From Zerene cesonia (Eukaryota > Arthropoda > Insecta > Lepidoptera > Pieridae): a stretch of 64,000 nucleotides of DNA. The stretch covers positions 2,728,001 to 2,792,000 of the forward strand of contig NC_052104.1 of the NCBI RefSeq assembly GCF_012273895.1. Direction: 5' to 3'. Both the position numbers and the translations under genes were made by a program. Shown here piece after piece: positions 35,426 through 47,727 of this stretch. The notes beneath the pieces were generated by a model. That model did no database searches, was not told the DNA's origin, and saw only the letters and a program-made list of their open reading frames with translations. The first letter of the stretch is position 1; every line of letters starts with the position of its first letter.

Positions 35426-35851
35426 TATAGTAATTGTATATAACGTATATAATATAAATATCATCAAACTAACCGAAAATTCTTCACAGTAGCTCAATCA
35501 TCAAAGCATAAGCAGAAATGCTTGAAATTTATGGTTTCTGTAGAAATGTCTTGTTTAAAATCAATTATATAACATTATTTTATAATAATACGCTTTTAGT
35601 TCAAATGAATAAATTTTCAAACAAAAAATTATTTATCCGTAACTTTTTATATCTAAATTGAAAAACATTATCGTTGAATTCACGAGCATATAATTTAGCA
35701 GCTTGTACAAAAATAATTATGATATTTTGTACAAGCCACTAATTAATTGCTTTAATATTATATTGGAAAGTTGTCTTAATTGAAAATTAATAGTTTCCTT
35801 GTCGTAACAATCTGAACTCACACCAGTTTCCAACAAAAGGCAAATTGTTTT

Positions 35852-35927
35852 GTTCGGTTCGTGTAAATGTTAAAAGCTTTCCCAGCGTATTTTTCATAGA
35901 ATTTATTCTAACTTGCTCTCTAGTTGG
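35852..35927 (+). repeat. Copy 2 of an 80-bp repeat pair
   Basis: GTTCGGTTCGTGTAAATGTT, AGCTTTCCCAGCGTA, TTCATAGAATTTATTCT, CTTGCTCTCTAGTTGGC. The flanking sequence is unlike that of copy 1. Confidence 0.65.
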
Positions 35928-35932
35928 CTATA

Positions 35933-36003
35933 AATATATTTGTTCAAGAACTGAACATGTCAATAAAAATATATATATATTTGTTCAAAAATTAAACATG
36001 TCA
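35933..36003 (+). repeat. Tandem duplication of about 40 bp
   Basis: TATATTTGTTCAAGAACTGA plus ACATGTCA, then a TA-rich spacer, then TATATTTGTTCAAAAATTAA plus ACATGTCA. Confidence 0.65.
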
Positions 36004-36034
36004 TCCGCATAGGAACAATGAATGAATGAATGAA

Positions 36035-36170
36035 GGAAAATTCTTTATTGCGTAAAAAATCAAAAAATAAGCAGTCGTACAAAAAAAACTTAAATTAAAT
36101 TCGCAAAGGGCGCCCTTATCGCTAGGTAGCGATCTCTACCAGGTAACCCTAACAACTTAATCTATTGTAC
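36035..36170 (-). repeat. Family L (LINE 3' end), reverse
   Basis: It starts near AATTCTTTATTGCGT and contains AAAGGGCGCCCTTATCGC and GATCTCTACCAGGTAACCC. This is the truncated 3' UTR of a non-LTR element; no coding part remains. Confidence 0.65.
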
Positions 36171-36427
36171 TATATCACAAATTCAAAACGAAAAAACAAC
36201 TATAATCTAGGACTGATTCCTATCAGCACAATTTTGTACAACACAATGCAGTTATTTAGAAAAAAATTATAAGGGTGTAAGAGAAAAAATGCAAAACAAC
36301 ATCTGTATGTCTATGTAGAACTTGTGATAAATAGATCACTTGAACACCATCGCTGTGTCCAATTTTTATCATTACAGAATATTGAAAATAAATATGAAAT
36401 TAACATAAAAATCCATCACCATTTTTA

Positions 36428-36742
36428 ATCAAACTTCATCATCATCAGCCCATATATATTACGACTACTGGCACACAGGCTATGAGGGTTCAGGCCATAA
36501 TCCACCACGCTGGCCAAGTGTAGGTTGACAGATGTCACATGTCGTCGAACTTTTGATTCTTAGTCATGCCGGTTTCCTCACGATGTTTTCCTTCACCGTT
36601 TCGAGCAGTGGTGATGTGATCCATATATGCATGCGCAGAGAAAAATCAATTTATTTCCTGCACGCTCGCCTGGTCTCGAAGCCTGACTTATCGATTTGGA
36701 AGTCCGAGGTCCTTCCCACTGAGCCACCACTGCTTATTTTTT
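36428..36742 (-). repeat. Family X tRNA-derived SINE, full length, reverse
   Basis: On the - strand it has a pol III A box TGGCTCAGTGG (36716-36726 on +) and a B box GGCTTCGAGACC (36672-36683), then a lepidopteran-type body, ending in a GCTGATGATGATG tail. Total about 310 bp. Confidence 0.85.
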
Positions 36743-36837
36743 AATAAAACTTATGCTTTTCAAAAAAGCAGGGGTAATAAAATCAAGGATAACAATGAAA
36801 ATGATTAACGGTTCTGTGAAAAGCAATAATAGATTAT

Positions 36838-36975
36838 TACTAGCTGCACCCGGAAAACACTGTTCTGCCTTACTCATAGATACCGGATAAGCACAAAAAA
36901 TTTCATCAAAATCGGTCAAGCCGTTTCGGAGGAGTATGGCAACGAAAACTGTGACACGAAAATTTATATATTAGA
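36838..36975 (+). repeat. Family T short repeat
   Basis: CTAGCTGCACCCGGAAAAC, GTTCTGCCTTACTC, ATCGGTCAAGCCGTTTCGGA, ending TTTATATATTAGAT. Confidence 0.7.
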
Positions 36976-37018
36976 TTATGTTCATTAGTTATAAGTAGAT
37001 AGGTAGATTTATAGACTA

Positions 37019-37221
37019 CTAGCTGCGCCTTGCGGTTTCACCCGCGTAAGTCCGTATCCCCTAGGAATATCTGTATAAAAAGTTGCCTATATTATCTAAT
37101 TCCAGTTGTTCATCATCTATGTACCAAATTTCATTGCAATCGGTTCAGTAGTTTTTGTGTGAAACAGCAACAAACACACACACATCCTTACAAACTTTCG
37201 CATTTATAATATTAGTAGGAT
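37019..37221 (+). repeat. Family M repeat, full length
   Basis: It runs from CTAGCTGCGCCTTGCGG to TTATAATATTAGTAGGAT, with CA-rich ACACACACACATCC before the tail. A family W copy abuts its 3' end and a family T copy precedes it. Confidence 0.83.
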
Positions 37222-37385
37222 ATGACAAGAGATCATTTAATCGAGATAAAAAGTATCCTATCATCAAAGTCGCCTCATACCCTTTACGTATAACAAATTT
37301 CGTTAAATCCGTTCAGTAGTTTTAGCGTGATTGTCTAAAAACAATCAAGCAAACAAACTTTCACATTTATAATATTAGTGTGATA
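37215..37385 (+). repeat. Family W short repeat
   Basis: GAGATCATTTAATCGAGATA, GTTCAGTAGTTTTAGCGTGA, TTATAATATTAGTGTGAT. It directly follows a family M copy. Confidence 0.7.
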
Positions 37386-38736
37386 GCACTCAGGAATCAT
37401 GTACCCATCCAATGGTGAAATATTTTTTATATCGGTCATTTACACTCTGAGATTAACTTGTTTGTTCTTATATAAAATTCATTTGAATTTTGAACAGTAA
37501 TTTTTTACCTATACATTCTATTCTCTTTATATAAGTCTTCCAAATTAATCTCTCTGGTAACCGACACATTTTTTATTATAACTGCCCTTTTATTATTATG
37601 TACCTGGAAATACAAGCCACGTGTTGTTTAAGTCCAATACACGCCCAGGACACAGAAAACTTATAAATGTGCCCAACTTAACGCTAAAAGTACATGTCTC
37701 GGGGCTGCCTTATGTTTTTTCATTTGCAAGAACCTTTCGCTCGAGGGTTTCGTATAAAGAGTGGAGCCTAGTGCGACTACAGAACGCATGCAGAATGTTC
37801 ACTACAGACTTTTCCTTTTAAATTCATGACAAGTGAGGAAATTGTGTGGACTAAAAGTTAAGTCGCGTCGCGAGTTTCATGTAGGTTTGTAAAACATGGA
37901 TTGTTTTGTTTAAATTCTTATTCAGGAATTATTTAGTTTTATGTATTTGCGATTTTGTGTATGAGTGTGTGATTGTATGAATAGGTGTTTGCTATGTTTG
38001 AATAAAGTGTTTTTGTGTGTTTGCGTGTTGGTACGAATAGGCGTTGACTAATAGTAGATTGGGCATAAATACAAATTCCGAATATAAATGAGAATATATA
38101 GGAATCATTGGTGTGACGTATTTGCGCATTTACTTTATAAACAAGAAGTTTGACAGTGAGAATAAGTATTTTTGAATAACTCACTGACAGTGGGGAAAAT
38201 CGATCCACACAGATAGTCTTCATGAAATTGATCAGTGGATATATTTTGATTTGTAAAAGTAAATTTCTGTGACAATCTTAGAACTATTTATATAATAAAT
38301 GACCTGTAAAGTCTTCTTCGTTAAACTAAAAAAAACAGCTGCATAATTAAGCATTGATTTATGTTATATCCGTGATATATTAATACGTATGCTAATATTT
38401 AAATTGTATCTACATGGTCTGATTTTAATTTTTCTTATATGTAATAAATAATGGCTAAATCTAGGTAACTTTTTGTGCTCAAGCTAATACTGCTAATTTT
38501 AGGTATACAAATCGTTTGGCGGAACAGTCTAACAAAAAACATTCAAAGATAATGTCACTTGTATAATTTTCCAACAGTCGCATATTAGTCCCTTAAACAT
38601 GCTCTTTATAAAGAGATCCAAATGCCGGTGTCAATATTGCAGTCAATAAATTGCTTGAAAGCTTCTTTTTTGGGGCATAAATTGGTACGAGCAACTAGTA
38701 AAACTTTATCCTTACTAATCCAAACGAATTATATTA

Positions 38737-38885
38737 TGTTTTTTTTTTTTTTTTATCGTATAGGCTAGCAACGAGCAGACGCGTCGCCTGGTGAAAAACG
38801 AAACACGCCGCCCATAAGCAGCCACTTCGCAAGGAAGTGACTGTGTTGCTGTCCTCAAATAAGGATTGGGGGGTTGTTTAGGTTT
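38737..38885 (-). repeat. SINE-like repeat with poly(T) head, reverse
   Basis: A run of 15 or more T is followed by ATCGTATAGGCTAGCAACG, GACGCGTCGCCTGGTG, AAACACGCCGCCCATAAGC and AAGGAAGTGACTGTG. It is GC-rich and ends after AAATAAGGATTGGGGGG, as retroposed tails on the other strand do. Only one copy is seen. Confidence 0.6.
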
Positions 38886-41189
38886 TTAAATTAAGGAAAA
38901 GATGCCTTGCTTTATAATAAGCTTTTCAGGTGCACGTAAGTTCTCTTCTTAAACGACTGCATGTTATAGGAATTCGGAAAAACCGCTGATGTCTTTGTCT
39001 TTCTTTTTTGTCGCAAAGAAGCGAATAGTCTCTGATTTTCTATGTCTGGGGATAGGAAGGAGGTAGCACAGTGACATAGGCTACTTTGAATAGCAGTGAG
39101 ACATCTCATTTTTTCCTTTAGCTATGCGGGCATAGCCGCGAGAGAATAGCTAGTGCCTGATAAGGTAATAACAAATATCCGCAAGCTACAACGTCGCATT
39201 ATAGGTACTGAAACATCAGAGATTCAAGCTGGGAAATGATAACAAGCACTGCATATTCTAATTCGAACAGCAATGCAAATAATATGATAACCTGAATATT
39301 GCAGCGCTATCTGGAGACGCTTCGACGCAGATTTTCTTCGCAAGCAAAGCAATATACATTGGTAGGATAATATGATCAGTTCTGAGGACTGCATTTGAAG
39401 ATTAGGATAACAGTTTTTTATTCTAACAATTGAGATTTTCTTTAGGTTTTTTTTACAGCTACCATGATCTATGATTATGTCATTCATGGGTTTGTCTATA
39501 AAATATATGCAAATCCTATCGTAATTTTTGTAAGAACTTATTTGTTAATTCATCGTCAAATTAATATCAAAGTATACATTTGCTTCAGTGTTATCAAATT
39601 GATATAGTTATCGGAGTATAAAAGACTCCTTTTAATAGAAATTTGCACTAAATAATTCTAGATTATGTATTTTATTTAATAATAATAATGACCTAAGACA
39701 ATAATATATCGCATCTTACTTTCATTCAATATAGCAAAACATGGAACAACAGTTTCCGTCTTGTATTTTAAAACACACTTCGATCAAATCTATTTCTCAC
39801 AAAGAGTTTGTCGTGTTACTGTGTAAAGTGAACAAGTACTTAATTTACATATAAATTAAAACTTTATATTTAACATGATAAAATGTTGATTAAAGTTAAA
39901 ATTGAACACTGCAATGCGGGTAGTAACTTTTTAACGATCTTTCATAGCAATGGACATATTAAGTTGTTTGTATCAGTGAACATTTAGTCAAATACATATT
40001 TATACTATATTATAAGGGGCTACTGTAAATCAGCGCTGTGCATTACGCGTAGCACATGCTGAGTTGTTACCCTTTTTAGCATCACACCGATTAGTTATAA
40101 GTCCACCTTTTTATTATACGTTGGTTAACATTACGTTGTGTTAAATAAACATTCTTTCTTTCTTTCATAATTTAACACATGCCCTATACCTTGTATTTGT
40201 TAAATACCTCTTCATACTATTAATATAGATGACTGGAGAAAAACTTTCTCTTTTTTGATGACATTTAGCGAAAAGTTAAATTGCGTATAACCGAATTAAA
40301 TAAACAATTCTTATTACGACATTAATATTATGTGTATGATGAAATTAGATGCATTCGTTATATCCATCCACACATGGGGATGTGGGTGTGGGACGAGGTT
40401 TACTAAAGTAAAATCTTATTAAGGCATTTGAAATTAAAACAACATTTCTAATTAAAACAATGGTATTAAAAGAACTTTATTCTCTTGAATATATTTCGTT
40501 CGTATAAGCTCAGCTGTAGTTGTATTTTTAAAGAATGTTTCAAAGAATTCAAGATGCAAATGCTTTGTTCGATATTTTATATCGAAAAATGCATCCCCTT
40601 CGTTAGTTGCAGAATTGTCGTACTTTGTGTATAAATCTCTTCTATTATGTAACTAAAAATAGAAACAAATATGCTCTTGTGGAAGATTTTTTTCTACAGT
40701 AAAATGTCATTCTTTTAAATTTTAAGTAATTTATTCGTAATTAATTGAATGTTTTATATGTAGGTATTTGGCAATTATATTTAAAATATTTATTTAAATG
40801 CAAAACGGCAAACATGTTTTTGACGGAATGTTTATAAAATAATTTATTAAATAGTACAGGATCCCTGGTACACTTTTCATCATTTAGATATTACTAACAA
40901 GCTGATTTTTCGTGAGTAACTTCGGTAGGACTAGACGTGGAATACCAAAAAAGCAGTTAATGCCTTTAATGTATATAGTGGTTCAAGTTAAATTTAAGCT
41001 GTAGGTAATGTATAGCATATCTGCTTAACTTTTGTTATCGGGTTGATTATTATTTAAAAGCCAAAGATTCATGAATGATTCATAGAGAATAATATGTAGT
41101 ACCCACAATCAAAAATATAAATTATAAAATATCAGACTACAAATGTTCTGTGTTACCGTACTGTATAAGATATCCCTACTTAAATTACT
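38886..41189. other. Intergenic, no gene seen
   Basis: AT-rich. A stretch near 40020-40165 with CAGCGCTGTGCATTACGCGT and AAATAAACATTCTTTCTTTC looks like the polyadenylated 3' end of a retroelement, but only one copy is present. Confidence 0.4.
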
Positions 41190-41385
41190 AATACGAAAGT
41201 CTGTCTGTCTTCTTCACGCCTAAACCGCTTAACCGATTTAGATGAAAATTGGCACAAGGATAGTCCATGACCCAAATCAGGAAATTAGATAGTCTTTATC
41301 TCGGTAATTCCACGGATAACACTCCGAGAATGTTTAGTTTTTCTTTTCAATAAGTGTGAAGCAACGGGTAGAAATTTAGTTTTGA
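41190..41385 (+). repeat. Family R repeat
   Basis: ATACGAAAGTCTGTCTGTCT, TTCTTCACGCCTAAACCGCT, GATTTAGATGAAAATTGGC and GAAGCAACGGGTAGAAATT. The 3' end mimics the GAAGC-GGG head seen in other repeats. Confidence 0.6.
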
Positions 41386-42704
41386 TAGAATAAATACGTA
41401 ATTTTTAGTCAACCATCATACCTAAATAAAATATAAAAAATAACAATCCATAGACTTTAAACAATAGAATCTCAAATATCATCAAAAGATACAATGGATT
41501 TGGAAACACTAGCAAAGAATTCCATTGAAATTATGATTATACCATATACCTCATTACAGCCAACCCATAATATATTCAGTTAGTTTGTGGATCTGCTAAG
41601 CCATGGCATACAAATTTAAGATGAAACATGAATATAAATGAGCCGATATTCCGTCGATACTTTGACATTGTAATGCGGCAGATACGTACATGGTTATATT
41701 CGAGTCTTGAATCTTTGATGTTGATGCTTTCAGGTTTATACAAGGTTTTGTTAAAAATGTAATTTATGAACGTACACTCTTACTGTAAGATCGATAGAAT
41801 CGCAGGTAATTTGGGACTTATATCAGATTAACATGAACGTTATGGCACTAGGCATATATAGCTGTTTTTTGCATGATTATCTGTTTCTTTCTATTATGGA
41901 AAAGCAAGTTCACGCAATTGGTTACAATTTTCACGGTAATAGTAAGTATAAATCTTATATCTTTAAACGAGCAATTCTTGTATATATATATCGGCTCCAA
42001 CAATTTTCATGAAATTTAGTATATAGGGGGTTTCGGGGCGATAAATCGATCTAGCTAGGAATCTTTTTTAGAAAATGTCATATTCGTGTTTTATCGACTT
42101 AAACTTACTTTTTTAACAAATAGGAGGCGTTTGTGTAGTCCCAATTTATTAAGACTCTTCCTGACATCTATTGGCGAATAATTAAAGTTAAAACAAAAAA
42201 AAAAATACCGAGAGCTCGGTCTTCCAGGTACTATATAATAAATATCAGAAGCAAGAGCATATTACCTCACATATAACAAGATAGAACAATTATATTAAAA
42301 CGAAACGAAACACGTTCACAAGATGAATCGTGTTCCATATAAAATACTAAGAACTTTCGTCTAAGAAACACAAATGAAACTATGATTCGCTGTGAGAATT
42401 CTAAGCAAAAGCACGGAAGAAATGATACTTGGACAATATAACACGGCAGAGTAATTCATTTGAAGCTACTAAGAATGGCCGGGTAAATAATTTGCAGTCG
42501 AGCTCTATGAAATAAAACATTTAAAGAGACTAAAAAGTTTATATATATTTCTTTTAAGCTTTATATAATTCTCTTTAAAGGCGTTTTATCTCTTTGTTTT
42601 TTTTTTATTTGAAAACAAGAAAAGACATAAATCTTTTGATCTATGACACAAACGAAAGATTCGGATTTAAATAAATAATAAAGGTTAAGATGTTTAAAAA
42701 AATC

Positions 42705-42774
42705 ATAAGAAAAAAAAAATCGATCACGTGAGAGTCGAACCTGCATCTTTTGCCATGATCGATTTTTTTCTTAT
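42705..42774 (-). repeat. Hairpin enclosing a tRNA-like B box
   Basis: The left arm 42705-42726 (ATAAG, an A run, TCGATCA) pairs with TGATCGATTTTTTTCTTAT (42756-42774). The arms differ only in A-run length. The loop, read on the - strand, contains GGTTCGACTC (42732-42741 on +), a pol III B box, preceded by GGCAAAAGATGCA. Confidence 0.7.
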
Positions 42775-43059
42775 CTTTATATTTTTAAAATCGAAATGGT
42801 GAAAAGCGTGGAAATAAAAGTTTAACAACAAGTGACATCTCCCAAACTACTCTTGGTCAATGTGTCCCGTTCCCCTGCAGTGCGAACGAAAACATAACAA
42901 CATACTATGACACAAGCATATAGAATCGACGTTAAATGAAGTAGATAGTAGAGACACTCTTTCAAACTTACTTGAGCTGCCCTGGTTTATCCGATATTTA
43001 GTTATCCTACATAAATCATATCATATAATCACGACATCACAGAATAATAAGTATAAGTA

Positions 43060-43205
43060 AGTACATAGTATGAAATAATACATTTTCTCTGTCCCGATGT
43101 CCCTACATATGCTTAAATCTTTTAAACATCGCAACGGATTTTGATGCGGTTTTTTTAATAGATAGAGTCAATTTAAGAAGAAGGTTTATATGCATAATAA
43201 CATCA
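43060..43205 (-). repeat. Family Y short repeat, reverse
   Basis: ACATAGTATGAAATAATACA, CTGTCCCGATGTCCCTACAT, CGCAACGGATTTTGATGCGG and TAATAGATAGAGTCAATTTA. Confidence 0.65.
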
Positions 43206-43929
43206 AAAAAAAAACCATTGTTTCTATAAAAAATACGTTAATTGTTTGAAAATCCGGTTCAACCGTTGCATTTGAGAGACGGTAAATAAACTTCCGCAGC
43301 CATTAACAGGAATTTATGAATTTCGTCTGTAAAATGTTCATACTGACAACTGCCGACAGCTCACAAATCTGGCATGAACTAAACAATATGGTGGATTGAA
43401 TCTGAAACGCAGATATAGCCAGATTAACAGCGCTTGCATGCTAAATCATATTATTCATTCGACAAATATTCACGTATCAAATCGAGTTAGCGTTTGTTTG
43501 TGTCGAACAATGTTGATAGAAAATAATTTTTAAAGTTATTGTTTTGGCGTATTTCAGTTTTTGTTTTATGGTTTGTTAAGTTGTGGCCTTCATCCATTTT
43601 TAAAATACACACTATAAACATATAATTCATAACCAATTATTTGTGTATACTGTTAAATAAGAATAGATAACTATGTTTTTGTAATACATTGTATTTAGCA
43701 TGTATATTCTGTTTGTGTACACGAGCGTTTATCTTAGCAATTATTGTTTGTCATATTTAAATTAGAATATTTGATACATTCAAGATTATCTATTGGATGT
43801 TTTAAAGATCTCTTTACGAAGAGTTGTAATTTACATCGACATGTTAATCAGTCCGGGTTGCATAAGAAAAGTATATACAATCCCGGTGTTATAGCCGCAT
43901 ACGTTCCCGTTGGATTAATGGGGTCTGCA

Positions 43930-44025
43930 ATTGGATGAAATGTACCAGATTTCATCCAAATTAGACCGCGAAATTACTCATGAAGAAGTGACGACACAGT
44001 TACTTTCGCATTTAATATTTGGATA
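43930..44025 (-). repeat. Family R fragment, reverse
   Basis: CAGATTTCATCCAAATTAGA, TGAAGAAGTGACGACACAG and TTACTTTCGCATTTAATATT. Confidence 0.55.
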
Positions 44026-44120
44026 ATGGAAAAGGTACCTAAATGCGTTTATAATGTGAGCCCTTTTCAATTATTTATATGAAACTTAATTTTAATTCAC
44101 TTAGAGCTAGACTTGTTTGT

Positions 44121-44456
44121 ATGTGGTAGTCGAGCACGCTTCGGCACGAATTGGGCCAGCTCGCACCGGGGATGTACCACACCCCCACAGAAGACCGGCG
44201 TGAAATAGCATTCTGCTGTGTTTCGTTCGGTGAGTGGGGGAGACGGAGGCCCATATCCTTTTCCTTACCCTCCCCAGTCTTTTCTTTTATTCCTATCGTC
44301 AATCCTTTCTTAATCCCTTCCCAAAAAGTCGCCAATCCATTAGTAGAGGCGTAAGGTCTGCAATGGACCTTATGCCTCTCCAAATGTTCATGGGCGGTGG
44401 TAGCGCTTACCATCAGGCGTCTCACCAGCTCCATTGCCGGCTGTAACATAAAAAAA
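44121..44456 (+). repeat. Family S repeat, full length
   Basis: It runs from TATGTGGTAGTCGAGCACGC to CGGCTGTAACATAAAA and is of the common subfamily with GGCGTAAGGTCTGCAATGG. Open frames on both strands here are by-products of the repeat, not genes. Confidence 0.87.
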
Positions 44457-44757
44457 AAGACAAAATAAGGGAAAGTATATTCGCTATGTGCGTAAACAAA
44501 GCGTGATGATTTTGTACAAGTAATCTCTTGACTGGAAGACAACTTATTAAGAAAACCGTCTAGCTAACATAAGAAATCAAGTAGACCCAATTTTTTTCGT
44601 GTTTATGTAATTACGTACATTCTAATAAAGGACAATGTCCCTTTGTTTATTTTGGAATATACAAGTCCGTCCAAGAAAACCAAGGGTCCTTATATTTGTA
44701 GCTTGTCGTAATATGAATCTTAAATTATAAAGAATATGGTTAAAATTACATTGGAAC

Positions 44758-44810
44758 ATACGTATACTATACGTATATATCTACGTATACTACATACGTA
44801 CTATACTGAA
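44758..44810. repeat. TACGTATA-rich quasi-palindromic cluster
   Basis: ACGTATACTATACGTATATA and CTACGTATACTACATACGTA are self-complementary units in a row, so the strand can fold back in several ways. Confidence 0.55.
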
Positions 44811-45254
44811 ATTATTCAAAGTAATACGAGCCTGTAATTATTGTTACAATAGTGCATTCAATTAATGATGTTCAGGGTTGCCAGTCAACATGAAATCGAT
44901 ATGTTTTGATAAAATAAAAGGTAGGCTTGTTTCTGATGAGTGCAATCATATGACATACGGGATTTTATTGTAGTTTATTTAAATATGGCGAATCTCTTTT
45001 TCACCCTTCCGTTATTATGATGAAATAAATTGTATAAGAAATATCGAAGGAACGTCAATTCGCGTAATATTTAATCACATTATTATTGTATAATTCCACT
45101 CACAGGGGACAAAAATTGAATAACAAATTTATCATTAATAATATATTATGTAGTTAACTAGACTGACTGGGTTGCAATTTGGCATGCCACGATTTCAGCA
45201 TCACACATTAGGAATGATTTTGATAAAACTTACCACAAAAGGAATAGGGATTAC

Positions 45255-45598
45255 TGTGGGAGTCGAGCACGCTTCGGCACGAATTGGGCCAGCTCGCACC
45301 GGGGAGGTACCACACCCCCACAGAAGACCGGCGTGAAATAATAGCATGCTATTGTGTTTCGTACGGTGAGTGGGGGAGCCGGAGGCCCATATCCTTTTCC
45401 TTACCCTTCCTAGACCTTTCCTTTATTCCTCTCATCAATCCTTTCCTAATCCCTTCTCAATCCGGACACGTCGGCAATCCATTTGTAGAGGCGTAATGTC
45501 TGCATTTGACCTTACTCCTCTCCAAATGTTCATGGGCGGTGGTAGCGCTTGCCATCAGGCGACCCACCAGCTCCATTGCCGACTATGACATAAAAAAA
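45255..45598 (+). repeat. Family S repeat, full length
   Basis: It runs from CTGTGGGAGTCGAGCACGC to GCCGACTATGACATAAAA. It is close to the copy at 44121, 0.8 kb upstream and in the same orientation. Confidence 0.87.
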
Positions 45599-46019
45599 AG
45601 GGATGAAAATTGATTTTGCCTACACGGGTGAATGTACGGCCAACAACTCTTTAATATGTGTAAAGGTTAATAAAACAATATCAAAGAATAGAACCTTATG
45701 AAAAAGGCTGCTTTGTAACAAATTCCAATCTGTTGTTTCCACCCCTAGCTTAGTGGGTAGGTAATTGTATTATATGTAGTATATGTAATAGTATTGTAGT
45801 ATATGTAATTGTAACCATATTTCATTCTTAGAATTGTTTAATAATCGAATATTCTTTATAAAATTATCCATTGTTTAATCTTTTATTTGCAGGTAACAAG
45901 CAATTAGCTTAGTTCAGAAATTTATTTTGCGAATGAATGCTAAACTATATCCTAAATATGGTAGTCCCATCATAATTGATGCTTCACTTCTGTTTGTATT
46001 CAAAACTCTCCTATCCTAA

Positions 46020-46200
46020 TCCTATCCTACTATATCCTACTAATATTATAAATGCGAAAGCTTGTAAGGATGTGTATGTGTTTGTTGCTCTTTCACGCAA
46101 AAACTACTAAACCGATTGTAATGAAATTTGGTACTTTTCATCCCAATATTCCTACGGGATACGGACTTACGCGGGTGAAACCGCGGGGCACAGCTAGTAA
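46020..46200 (-). repeat. Family M repeat, reverse, internal deletion
   Basis: It runs from ATCCTACTATATCCTACTAA to ACCGCGGGGCACAGCTAG on +. About 40 bp between GAAATTTGGTAC and the GGAATATTGGGAT-equivalent are missing. Confidence 0.82.
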
Positions 46201-46982
46201 TATATAAATATGTTATGTTTCACTTGATTTTTGAGGCCTAGGTGCGTCAGAAGTTGAAAACTTTTGCTTGTATCTAGTCTAATTCGAAAAATATTAAAAA
46301 CGATTCCAAGCCGTTCTACCGGGTAACATCTTAAAGCAGAAATAATTCCAGTATAGGAAGAAGTACTTTATAAGCCGTCTAGCCTTATATACCTAATACT
46401 TTTTCAAACTGAAATTTTTACATGGTTTTGATAACAAATAATTAAAACATCGCCTATAAATCGAACTTAAATATCAATTCATCCTTCCGTCAACGTTTGA
46501 TCATTCAACAAAGGAGTTACCGTTAATGTTATTTATTTATTCTCTTTTATAAATACGTGTGGAATCTGTCAGTTTGTTTAAAATATAAATACTCACTCAC
46601 AATAAAACTGTTTTCGATTATTAATGAAACAAAAACGGAAACGCATAAAATATCTACGGGGCTGAATAGCCTTTAAACTGATTTAGACCTAGAAACGACA
46701 TAATAAAGATGAATAATTACTACCTAAGATTAATAATTAATTAGTTTCACAATTGGACTGTTTCTTTTTTGGTTTTGTTACTCGATAAGTCTGTGGGTTT
46801 TCAATCGATTGGCATGGATCCTTTTGTATTATTAAGACATTTTTTTTCATTTGGTCTCATTTATGCAAAATTTGTTATCCCCCTTAATGCTTTCAATCAA
46901 CAGAAATGAAGGTCATGTTTTTATGCCAAATTCATTTAATCTTTTTTATATCTTAGTGGGTAACTGAGGACTATGTCATCTG

Positions 46983-47045
46983 TGGGGGTTTGGCACTTCC
47001 CTGGTGCGAGCTGGCCCAATTGGTGCCGAAGCGTGCTCCACTCAT
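46983..47045 (-). repeat. Family S 5' fragment, reverse
   Basis: GGTGCGAGCTGGCCCAATTG and GCCGAAGCGTGCTCCAC are the reverse complement of the first 60 bp or so of family S. Confidence 0.75.
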
Positions 47046-47119
47046 ACTTTAAATCATTCGGTATAAGAAATACATATTTTCATTGTATTTGTAAATGTTA
47101 TTGATGTGTGTGTGTATAA

Positions 47120-47190
47120 TATAAAGGCGTATACCACATTGTAGTTATTTCAGAGAGTTTTCGGTTTCTGCATCATAATTAAATTTCTCG
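47120..47190 (+). promoter_or_regulatory. Candidate core promoter and short non-coding first exon
   Basis: TATAAAGG at 47120-47127, an initiator-like TTTCAGAG with its A at 47152 (32 bases from the first T of the TATA box), then 39 bases without ATG and a strong donor CTCG|GTGAGT at 47190/47191. The spacing suits an arthropod TATA/Inr promoter with a short 5' UTR exon. No following exon was recognised, so the gene, if any, is unknown. Confidence 0.35.
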
Positions 47191-47727
47191 GTGAGTGTAC
47201 CTATGAAAAAAATATTACATAAATTGTATATGTTGATTTCAAATACAAAGAACATTTAATACAGAACAGAATTGAATTTCATGAAAAAAATATTTTTTGT
47301 ATCAAAACATAATGTTATTATTGCAAATATTTTACCTAAAACATGAAAGAATTTCAGATCTCTTCTAGAATCAGTTTTTCATAATTTACGAAATTGTCTG
47401 AGACGTGGTTGGACTGCTCTATGACTTTGTTCCTTAGTCTGCTCTATGAATTTATTGTTCTGTAGTCTGGAGTTGAAATCGTTAATTTTATCGGAGTCAT
47501 ATATAACGAAGTTAGAACTCGATGATACGGACAGAATAACCGTACGTTGTCTGGGAATATACGCGCATAAAATGTTTAGATTTTAGTTGCATTTCATATG
47601 TTAAGTGTTGGGTTTCTACGTGTTTTATAAATCTTCGTATTGTATATATCGCGGCCTTGATTACAAATTTTAATGACTGGTTGTTCCCCTTTTTTTGGAA
47701 TTTGCCCCTGTGAAGCATTTATGAAAT

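Noticed and set aside
44075..44542. 155-codon - frame, the longest outside the gene
   Set aside because: It is the reverse reading of a family S repeat; similar frames appear in the other S copies.
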